64,000 bases of DNA from NCBI GenBank assembly GCA_024699855.1, contig JAMPIQ010000007.1:40915-104914 (forward strand), read 5' to 3'. This document shows, one piece after another, positions 39,638 to 47,179 of the stretch. The DNA is from Aphelenchoides besseyi. Taxonomy: Eukaryota; Nematoda; Chromadorea; Rhabditida; Aphelenchoididae. Below the pieces are notes generated by a model that searched no databases, was not told the DNA's origin, and saw only the letters and a list, made by a program, of their open reading frames with translations. Position numbers and translations under genes: made by a program. The stretch's first letter is position 1. Every line of letters begins with the position of its first letter.

Positions 39638-40234
39638 GTGGAACTCAATAGCGAGAAGAGGCAGGAAGTTCTTTCCAAACTGCGCGAGGAGCAGGGGGCT
39701 GGCGGAGCCGCGCGTCTTTATGCCGTGGTCGATGCGTCCCGGGCGCCGATGATTATTCCACCGGCGCTTCAAGCCATGACGGACAAGGTAGCATGTCTTT
39801 ACAGAGGCAATGCGCTTGAGGAGTTCGGGGACGATACGGCTTGGGTCGCAGAAATGACATCTGACGAAAGCGTGTTGCAATGGCTTATCGACAATGGCTT
39901 TGGCAAACGCTGGTCGATTTTTCTGCGAACGTCGCATGCATTGGAAGATGTCGTCCGGCATTTGAGGAAATTTACGATGGTCAAAGATAGTGAGGGGACC
40001 ATTCACTTCTTTCGTTATTACGACCCACGAACGCTGCGCCAATATCTGCCAGTCCTAACATCGGAGCAGGCCGCTGTTTTTTTCAACGGAATTGAGTGTT
40101 TTTATTGTGAAAACGACCTGAAGGCGGGAGAATTCCTCAAGTTCCGCTTTGGAAATGGCATTGTACATCGTGAGATCGTTTTGCCTTCCGGAGGCACAGG
40201 TCAGGCAAAGGCAGTTGAGAGGGCATTATCATGA
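39638..40234 (+). CDS. DUF4123 T6SS effector adaptor (Tap/TEC family)
   Basis: This intact 198-residue protein begins at a GTG codon (VELNSEKRQEVLSKLREEQG) behind AGGGG, 27 bp after vgrG. DUF4123 features include RLYAVVDASRAPMIIPPAL near the N-terminus and HLRKFTMVKDSEGTIHFFRY, YYDPRTLRQYLPVLTSEQ near the centre. DUF4123 proteins are chaperones that load a specific effector onto its cognate VgrG. The stop overlaps the next start (ATGA). Confidence 0.88.
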   Translation: MELNSEKRQEVLSKLREEQGAGGAARLYAVVDASRAPMIIPPALQAMTDKVACLYRGNALEEFGDDTAWVAEMTSDESVLQWLIDNGFGKRWSIFLRTSHALEDVVRHLRKFTMVKDSEGTIHFFRYYDPRTLRQYLPVLTSEQAAVFFNGIECFYCENDLKAGEFLKFRFGNGIVHREIVLPSGGTGQAKAVERALS

Positions 40235-40714
40235 TCATTGAATTCGATCCGCGTCAGATGAATGCGATGCTTCACGATGACGACGATTTTACGAATTATT
40301 TCACCAGAGAAGTGATGCCAAAGCATCTACCCAGTTTCGCTGATATGGCGGGGTCGCCCCCAGGCTACCGAAATGACACGCTGGGGCAGACGCTATGCTG
40401 AGCATTTCGGCTTTTCCGACCCGATTTATCAGATTCACTTCGTTGTTCTGATGTGGCGGATCGGGCCGGATTTCTTTATGTTCGAACCTTATAAATCCAT
40501 CCTTGCCGATCAAAACCAGACTGAGGAACAGCGCATCGAGCGTTGTAACCTTGAACCGACCATGAGCCAGGAAGGGAACGCGATCGCGCGGAGCGATAAT
40601 GCCTTCTGGGTTCCCGCAATATATGAAGAACAACATTCTCGGCGTCCCCTTATGACGACATCGAGGAGGAGTTCGAGCGTGAGCGTGCTGCCAGGGGCGA
40701 GAGACGTTCAATGA
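40231..40714 (+). CDS. Effector-module accessory protein (frameshifted)
   Basis: Start MIIEFDPRQMNAMLHDDDDF, overlapping the DUF4123 stop. After a shift near 40360 the frame reads GRRYAEHFGFSDPIYQIHFV and RIGPDFFMFEPYKSILADQ. Small helical proteins of this kind, starting with I-x-F-x-x-Q, are often found between DUF4123 and effector genes. As written it ends with TGA at 40712-40714, overlapping the effector start. A third frame, however, encodes a strongly charged stretch (DDIEEEFERERAARGERR at about 40651-40710) that is in frame with the effector. A separate gene and a fused effector N-terminus are both possible. Confidence 0.55.
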
Positions 40715-41637
40715 GCCAGCATCTTGATGATCTCGTCAATGTTCCTGACACGCGCGAGCTTGAACTGGCCCGTCGTGATCTGGACATGCTGAACCAGCGC
40801 TATACAGAAATCGCGAAAGAAGCGGGTTGGCTGGCTGCTTCGTCCGTTCCCGTAGTGGGTGGTGTCGTGGATGTTGCGAGCGCCATTGGAAACGCCTGGA
40901 CTGGTAACTGGGCAGATGCCGGTCTGGATCTCGTCGGTCTCGTTCCCGTCTGGGGTGATGGGGCCAAGGCCGCTGCCAAAGGCACCAAGATTGCGCGGTA
41001 TGCCGAAAAACTGATGAGCCAGGTTGCCGCCGCGCAGCGCAAGGTCAAGGCGCTCGAGGAGCATGTACGAAAGTCGGCGGCGGCATCGAAATATTGGGCT
41101 TCCAAGCGCGGCGAAGCCTACCGCAAGCTTCAGGAAGATTTGAGAAAATGCAATACGAAGGCATGCCGTCAGAAAAAAATCGACGAGTATAAGAATGGCG
41201 GCAAATACAAGAACATTCCACGAGAAGGGAAGTGGTCTGGAGAGCCGGGCAACAGCAAGTGGTCCCCCGAGCCCGGATCGAATGCCGATAAAGCGCTGAA
41301 AGAATACGGTCAGGATGGGATTTCTTACAAAAACGGAAAACCCGATTTTTCACCATTCATGAAAAAAGGACCGGATGGGCAGCCGATTCAGACCCGCATA
41401 TCCAATATGAAGGGCGACCTGGCAAGAGGGCCGGACGGCGACGTGGGCCAGGCCGTTGGTCCGCTCAAGGAAAGGTATGGCAGCTGGAGCAAGACTGCCG
41501 ATGAAAATGGCTTTACGTGGCATCACAATGAAGACACATCCACGATGCAGCTGGTCGACTCGCGTATACATAATACCGGCCAAGGCGGCGGTGCCCACAG
41601 CGGCGGCGCTTCTGCAGTCAACGATCCTTCCTATTAG
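40711..41637 (+). CDS. T6SS effector, HNH/Endonuclease VII-type nuclease with WHH motif
   Basis: This intact frame encodes 308 residues. Residues about 35-95 form a glycine/alanine-rich pre-toxin segment with SSVPVVGGVVDVASAIGNAW and DLVGLVPVWGDGAKAAAKGT, common in polymorphic toxins and probably used for membrane passage or packing. A lysine-rich linker follows. The C-terminus carries the WHH motif near residue 270 and further histidines about 15 and 25 residues later, with GISYKNGKPDFSPF upstream. This is the signature of the WHH branch of HNH/ENDO VII DNases. The adjacent DUF4123, immunity and PAAR genes make a T6SS-delivered DNase the best call. Confidence 0.82.
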   Translation: MSQHLDDLVNVPDTRELELARRDLDMLNQRYTEIAKEAGWLAASSVPVVGGVVDVASAIGNAWTGNWADAGLDLVGLVPVWGDGAKAAAKGTKIARYAEKLMSQVAAAQRKVKALEEHVRKSAAASKYWASKRGEAYRKLQEDLRKCNTKACRQKKIDEYKNGGKYKNIPREGKWSGEPGNSKWSPEPGSNADKALKEYGQDGISYKNGKPDFSPFMKKGPDGQPIQTRISNMKGDLARGPDGDVGQAVGPLKERYGSWSKTADENGFTWHHNEDTSTMQLVDSRIHNTGQGGGAHSGGASAVNDPSY

Positions 41638-41652
41638 AACGGAGTTGTTCCA

Positions 41653-42172
41653 ATGGTTGTCTTAAAAGATGCGGTTCAATTCCTGGAGGAGAACAGCGAT
41701 TTTCAACGAGTTCCGGATACGACGTGGACTGACCGCGATTTCGGTCGCTTTACGGAACTTACCGGGCTGATCGTTCCGAAACAGCTGGAAGAGGTTCTGA
41801 GGCAATACGGTCACTGTGGAACGGAATACAACGATTCATTTCTGGTGGAATACGATGACGGCAGTCGGTCGGTACATGATGTGCAGGTGCTTGTTTCGAA
41901 TTTCGATACCATCGTTTCGTGGCACGACACCTTTATTGCCAATTCCAGTTGGGAAAAACAGTTCACGCTCCCAATGATATTTTTTTGGATCGGCGGATTC
42001 CGGACATGCTTATTTGTTGATGGATGGTAAAAATCCTGAAAATGGGGCTGTTTACTTCTGGGAGAGGGCGACAGACCCCTTTGGTACAGGAAATAACGCA
42101 AAAGGGATCGTCAAGCTGGCGGACAGTCTGCCGGAATTCCTGATCAATCTCTCCGCACCAGAAAACCTTTGA
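41653..42172 (+). CDS. SUKH (SMI1/KNR4)-type immunity protein (frameshifted)
   Basis: Start MVVLKDAVQFLEENSDFQRV, 15 bp after the effector. The blocks TELTGLIVPKQLEEVLRQYG and, after a shift in a TTTTTTT run near 41987, FWERATDPFGTGNNAKGIVK with LADSLPEFLINL are typical of SMI1/KNR4/SUKH proteins. These are the most common immunity family for nuclease toxins, including HNH/WHH types. It would protect the producer by binding the nuclease domain. The shift is at a homopolymer and may be a sequencing error. Confidence 0.8.
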
Positions 42173-42184
42173 TGTGTAACGAAT

Positions 42185-42974
42185 ATGCTTGGTCTACACG
42201 AAAAATGGCGAGCAACCTTTATTGAATCCTGGCCGGACGAAGTGTGCGAGCTAGGGTTACCCTTTGAGCAGTTGCTTATTTCGGAGCAGGATCGTGTCGC
42301 CATAGGGAGCAGGACCGCGGCTTTCCGGGAGCTGTTCAGTGTAGATGAACTCCCTCAACTGTCAGATGAATTCCGCGTAGCCATTGACGCAAAAACCGCG
42401 GTCTTCAAAGAGGGCGCCCATTTTCGCTTCGGTGGATGCAGTTTTCAAACAGCCCGGACAATACCAAAAGGGGCCGATCTTCAACAGCGCCCAACTCATG
42501 TCTCATATATTGCGGGATAATCCCCGTGTGGCGGGACTTCTTGCCAGTTCACTTCAAGATAAATTTGACGTTTGCATGTTCATACGGCCTTGGAAAGACA
42601 TTCCGAAATGGTCTGAGTTCAGGCTCTTCATGAAAAACCGGGAATTCCTCGGCGCTTCCCAGTATTTTCATACGGCTTTTTTTCCTGAGATAGAGGCAAA
42701 TGCCAAATCCATCGCGGCAGCTCTGGTGGATTTTGCGGACCGTTTCAGGGAGGTCGCTCATATTGATGATGCTATCGTCGATATTTACCTGAAACCTGGC
42801 GATATCGCCGGATTTGAAGCTGTGCTTCTGGATATTAACCCGCTCATCGTGCGGTCCGACCCGTGCCTTTTTCGATGGAGGAACGGGGGGGATTTTGACA
42901 GGGGGCTACGCTTCCGGGGCGGGAATAATCGAGTGCTCGCCATAGCACCGTTGCCTTTTGCACGTGCGGCTTGA
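42185..42974 (+). CDS. CDC123/D123-like ATP-grasp protein (frameshifted)
   Basis: Start MLGLHEKWRATFIESWPDEV. A shift near 42410 leads to FRFGGCSFKQPGQYQKGP and CMFIRPWKDIPKWSEFRLFM, SQYFHTAFFPEIE, and finally a metal-site-like block VLLDINPLIVRSDPCLFRW. Order and spacing resemble eukaryotic D123/CDC123 (RFxxxSPKD, R-x-EFR-x-FV, SQY, D-x-NP...LFxW). CDC123 is an ATP-grasp enzyme that in eukaryotes assembles eIF2. Bacterial members have been described from T6SS polymorphic-toxin loci. It may modify the effector or a target protein. The restored protein is about 262 residues. Confidence 0.65.
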
Positions 42975-42996
42975 TTTAGTTAAGAAGGAGGAGCCA

Positions 42997-43299
42997 ATGA
43001 CCGCCAGCCCAGTCTCCCTTAAAGGCCACATGCATGTCTGCCCCAAGGTCGATCCCGGCCCAAGACCGCATGTTGGTGGTCCCGTCATCTCCACCCAACA
43101 GAGTTTTGTTACGGTTGAAGGAACGCCGGTCGCAACTGTCGGTGATACCTGTTTGTGCACGGGAGTTCCGACGACCGATACAATTACTGCCGGCTCGTCC
43201 TTTGCCGCTATTGATGGAAAGAAGATAGTGCGGCAGGGTGATGCATGCGCGCATGGTGGAAGATTGGTGCAGGGAACCTCCTGGATCACGTTCGAGTAA
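42997..43299 (+). CDS. PAAR-domain T6SS tip protein
   Basis: This intact 100-residue protein starts at 42997 behind AAGGAGGAG. It is a single PAAR-type domain (SLKGHMHVCPKVDPGPRPHV, TVEGTPVATVGDTCLCTG, VRQGDACAHGGRLVQG), with His and Cys residues that coordinate the tip metal. PAAR proteins cap the VgrG spike and may carry effectors. No effector domain is fused here, so it probably sharpens the spike for the upstream effector. It is the last gene of the cassette. Confidence 0.9.
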   Translation: MTASPVSLKGHMHVCPKVDPGPRPHVGGPVISTQQSFVTVEGTPVATVGDTCLCTGVPTTDTITAGSSFAAIDGKKIVRQGDACAHGGRLVQGTSWITFE

Positions 43300-43348
43300 T
43301 CTGAAATTAGGGTGCCGTGACGACAATCTGCCTCATGCAATGGTTTGA

Positions 43349-45324
43349 CTAGCGGAGCCTGTTTCTGCGTTTGCCAGCGGAAGTTCCGCTTCTAGTCGCC
43401 TGTCCCGAAAGAAAGGCACCGACATCCTCTTCCCGAAGCGGCGGTGCATAGATGTAGCCCTGCACCAGCGTGGCGCCGAGGCCTTCTAGTGCGGTTAGCT
43501 CGGATGGTGTTTCCACCCCTTCCACCACGCATTCCAGTCCCATGTCGCGGCTGAGGGTGAGAAGGGATTTTACGATTTTGTAGCTGGCCGGTTTTTCGTG
43601 CAGGTCCGTGACGAAGCTGCGGTCGATCTTGATCTTGGTCAGCGGCAATGCATGCAGTCGCGTCAGGCTGGAATAGCCGGTGCCGAAATCGTCCAGCGAT
43701 ATGCCGCAGCCGAGGCGGCGCAGCATTTCGACCGATTGCCTCACCTGCTCGAAATCATGGGCAAAAGCCGTCTCGGTAATTTCAAGGTCCAGCCGTCGTG
43801 CATCGAAGCTGCTGTTTTCGATGATGCCGAGCAGGGAAAGCACGCCCTCCTGGGAATTGAGGTCCTGTGCCGAAAGGTTGAACGACAGGCGCAGGGAAGG
43901 CTCCCATGTGGCGGCGGAGGCGAGCGCCATCTTGAGAAGCGGCCGCGTCAGCGAACCGACGATGCCGGCCCGTTCCGCGATGGGGAAGAACTGGCAAGGC
44001 GGCACATGCCCTAGAACCGGGCTGTGCCAACGCGCCAGCGCTTCAAACCCCGCCGTCCTTCCGTCGCGTATATCGACGATCGGCTGGAACACGACCGAAA
44101 GCTCGTTTTCCATATCCCGCTGTTTGAGCAGGTGCTCGACGCGGGCTTCGATATTGATCTGCTTTTCGTGCTCCGCATCGAACAGAACGGCATCGCCACG
44201 CCGGGTTTTCTTGGCGTGGTAAAGGGCATAATCCGCCCTGTCGAAAAAGCTGTTCGAGCGTTGAGGCGAGGTTTGGGAACACGGCAATTCCCATGGAAGC
44301 GGAAACATGCACGGTGCCTTCCGGCATATGATAAGGCGCCCTCAACTGCTCGGAGATCGCATTGGCATTTGTGACGAGTTGCGCGTCATCCGGTATGATC
44401 GGAGCGACGATGGCGAATTCGTCACCGCCCAGCCGAAAGGCCCTGCTGGCTTTCAGATTGGCGGTGAGGCGTTTGCTGACATTGACAAGCAACCTGTCTC
44501 CCACGGAGTGTCCGTAAAGATCGTTGACGGGCTTGAACCCGTCCAGATCGATCACACCCAGCGCCAGCCGGGTTCCGTTGGCCCTGGCTTTTTCGAGCTC
44601 GGCTTCAAGGTGAGCGAAAAAGGCGCGGCGGTTGGGCAGTTCCGTCAGGCTGTCGATATTGGCAAGCAGCAGGTTTTCGTTGCTGAGCGCTTCCGTGCGC
44701 TGTTGTGAAATGACCATGCGCTCGAAATTGCGGTAGTTGGTCAGCAGAATGGACATCATGCCGGTGCAGACCAGCAGCACGTTGATGGCGATGGCAACAA
44801 AGGTCGGTTGCTGCGACGCCAGAAAAAAAGGCGATGAAGGCGCCATTGACGATGAGCGTCACCGTGAAGGCAGCCGAGCGCACATACATCAGACAGAAAA
44901 TGCAGGAAATGACGGTAATCGCCATATAGAAGGCGACGTGGGATTGCGTATAGGCATCCCCATAGGGCACCAGCAGGAAAGACCAGAGCGTGAATGCCAT
45001 GGCGATGCCGGCAGCGAGGCGATTTGTGCGCCGAAGGGCTGCATGCGCCACCCGCGGTTCGGGATCCATGCCGCGCGTCCTCCACCAGAAGGCGACCCTG
45101 AGCGTGCAGCCGAGTGTGAATAGGGCGGGAACTCCAACGGTGAGCCAAGACGGCGCCAATTGCATATGCGTCACGGCAAGCGCCCATGTGCTTGAAAGCA
45201 GGATGAAATACATCATCGGCATCTGTCGGGTGAAAGCGCGGTACTGTGCTTTCAGCAGATCAGGATTGTCGGACCGGACGGACATGAAGTCCTGCAGTTT
45301 TTGTGTGGCGGTCAGTATTTTCAT
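43349..45324 (-). CDS. Membrane GGDEF-EAL cyclic-di-GMP protein (two frameshifts)
   Basis: Start MKILTATQKLQDFMSVRSDN. An N-terminal region of about five membrane segments (for example MMYFILLSSTWALAVTHMQL) acts as sensor. Next comes a GGDEF domain with DSLTELPNRRAFFAHL and an intact active site RLGGDEFA. An EAL domain follows with GFEALARWHSP (EAL core), FNLSAQDLN, LEITETA and DDFGTGYSSL. Both active sites look complete, so it could make and degrade c-di-GMP. The frame shifts at an AAAAAAA run near 44826 and an AAAAA run near 44250. Restored length about 658 residues. No operon partners; it converges with the PAAR gene. Confidence 0.85.
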
Positions 45325-45667
45325 TCATGGCTCTTCAAATACAGAGCGGCATTCGTAACATAATTCCCGTTACATCATTGGAAATACACAGGGTTAACCG
45401 ACAGACAACTGCATCAACCGCAAGATGTAGGTGTTGTGTTTCGCAACATTCCAATGTTTTCAGTATTAAATGTTTCCTGCGGGGATATTCCTGATGGGGG
45501 AGGAAGCCCTTTGCTTCATGCCATGAGTTGCGCCGACTCCATCGAATTGGCATGATCGGCCCGCCCCGCTTCCAATGTCCGTTAGCTCCCTTTCAACGCC
45601 CCTTGAAAAATTTGAACGCGCGTGCAATATGAACGCGTGTTCAAACTTTGAAAAATGGTTCTTGCGC
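45325..45667. other. Intergenic region between the GGDEF-EAL gene and the phosphatase operon
   Basis: These 343 bp contain no supported gene. They carry the divergent promoters of the two transcription units and the inverted repeat at 45611-45645. The rest shows no obvious structure. Confidence 0.4.
45611..45645. promoter_or_regulatory. Inverted-repeat operator candidate before the phosphatase operon
   Basis: Arms TTTGAACGCGCG and CGCGTGTTCAAA (11 of 12 bases complementary) are separated by 11 bp, centred about 40 bp before the probable start of the inositol-monophosphatase-like gene. GAACGCG occurs twice in direct orientation as well. The dyad is too long for chance in this GC range, but no regulator is adjacent, so the cognate factor is unknown. 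Confidence 0.5.
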
Positions 45668-46507
45668 ATGGATTCGATCCACTATCCCGATACATTGGCG
45701 GCGCGTGCCGAATTGTGCCGCAGCGTTATTCTTTCCGCCGGCGAACTGGTGCTGAAGGGTTTTCAGGGCGAGGCGACGCGCAGCTTTTCGATGAAGGGGC
45801 CGCAGGATTTTCTAACGGTGACGGATGCTGCCTCGGAAGCGCATATTCGCGGCGCGATCACGGCCGCTTTCCCGGAAGACAGTTTTTTCGGGGAAGAGGG
45901 CGGCGGCGAGATCGGTGAGCGCGTCTGGGTCGTGGATCCCATCGACGGAACCGCCAATTTTGCCCGTGGTATTCCGCATTTCTGCATCTCCCTCGCCTAT
46001 GTCGAAAACGGCCAGACCGAAATCGGGGCGATCTATAGTCCCGCCCTTGGCGAGCTTTATTTCGCCCGCCGCGGCGAGGGAGCGACGCGCAACGGGCAAC
46101 CGATCCGGACTGCGGAAACGGAGCGCTTCGATGCCGCTTCGATCGAGATGGGGTGGTCCACCCGTATCGCGAATGCGACCTATCTCAATGTCGTCAGGAA
46201 CCTGCTCGATATGGGCGCCAATGTCCGCCGCGCCGGCTCCGGTGCGCTTGCGCTTGCCTATGTGGCTGATGGCCGTTCCGATGGCTATCTCGAATTGCAT
46301 ATGAATTCATGGGATTGTCTTGCGGGGCTGCTACTCGTCAGCGAAGCTGGCGGCGATGTGTGCCCTTTTCTGGAGATCGGCAGTCTCAGGGAGGGCGGGC
46401 CCGTGCTGGCCGCAGCCGCCGGTGTTGCCAAGGGCGTCAGCCAGGCATCGAATATAGCACTCGCCGCGCGGCAGCTGTCGGATCGTCCGCGGGCGGCATC
46501 GGCGTGA
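45668..46507 (+). CDS. Inositol monophosphatase-family protein
   Basis: This intact enzyme has about 279 residues from MDSIHYPDTLAARAELCRSV. The start at 45668 is preferred because an upstream in-frame ATG at 45629 lies inside the inverted repeat. The metal-binding motifs are present: GEEGG (Glu ligand), WVVDPIDGTANF (Asp ligands) and the C-terminal NSWDCLAGLLLVSEAGG. These enzymes hydrolyse inositol, histidinol or other sugar monophosphates. It is followed, after a hairpin, by a dual-specificity phosphatase and a metallophosphoesterase in what looks like one operon. Confidence 0.85.
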   Translation: MDSIHYPDTLAARAELCRSVILSAGELVLKGFQGEATRSFSMKGPQDFLTVTDAASEAHIRGAITAAFPEDSFFGEEGGGEIGERVWVVDPIDGTANFARGIPHFCISLAYVENGQTEIGAIYSPALGELYFARRGEGATRNGQPIRTAETERFDAASIEMGWSTRIANATYLNVVRNLLDMGANVRRAGSGALALAYVADGRSDGYLELHMNSWDCLAGLLLVSEAGGDVCPFLEIGSLREGGPVLAAAAGVAKGVSQASNIALAARQLSDRPRAASA

Positions 46508-46516
46508 TTCATGGCG

Positions 46517-46541
46517 GAGGCCCTTTTGCAGAGGGGGCCTC
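46517..46541 (+). other. Hairpin after the inositol-monophosphatase gene
   Basis: GAGGCCC and GGGCCTC form a 7-bp stem around an 11-base loop, starting 9 bp after the stop codon and ending 26 bp before the next start. No T-tract follows, so it is more likely an mRNA-processing or stability element than a terminator. Confidence 0.4.
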
Positions 46542-46567
46542 GTGCTTCATGCATGTGGAGGAATGAA

Positions 46568-47179
46568 ATGGATGGACCCGTTTATGCCCGGCCTGCAATC
46601 AGCCTGATTGCGGAAGGGCTCGGCCCGCACAATGCCGCGCTTTACATTGGCGGCAGCGATGGTGCGAGCGATCTCGGGCTCCTGCGCCGGCATGGCATCA
46701 CCACCGTTGTCAATTGCGCCGTCAATCTGGATATCAATCTCGTGCAGGCGGCGCAGGAAGAGGGCGACAGGCGCGCCGTGGGGGTTATGGCGATATCCGT
46801 TATTACAAGCTCGGCCTTATCGATGGCGAGGGCAGCCCCGACACCATGATGCTGGGCGCCTATTACATTCTCGACGGCGCGCTTCGCCAGACTATGCCGA
46901 AGCGGGAAACCTATCCCTTTGCCGATGGCGGCAATGTGCTCGTCAATTGCCGCAGCGGCCGCAGCCGTTCCGTCTCACTGGTGGCGCTTTTCCTGCACAA
47001 GCAGCAGCCGGATCTCTATCCGACCCTCGACGATGCGCTGGCCGTGGTCCGCACGAAACGGGAATTGCGGCCTGACGAATGGTTCGAGACGCCGAAAACC
47101 GATGCTTTACGCCGCCGCCCGCCGTGCCTCCGACTGGATCGACATGGTCGAGGGCAGAAAGACCGCTCAACCATGCTGA
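46568..47179 (+). CDS. Dual-specificity/tyrosine-phosphatase-like protein (two frameshifts)
   Basis: Start MDGPVYARPAISLIAEGLGP behind GGAGGAATGAA. The fold opens with ALYIGGSDGASDLGLLRRHG and ITTVVNCAVNLDIN. After a shift near 46787 come YYKLGLIDGEGSPDTMML and the P-loop VNCRSGRSRSVSLVALF, a perfect C-x5-R catalytic motif. The general acid could be the Asp in LIDGEGSPD. A shift near 47098 precedes the C-terminus RRASDWIDMVEGRKTAQPC. The restored length is about 203 residues. The stop overlaps the next gene, so it is translated with it. Confidence 0.75.
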
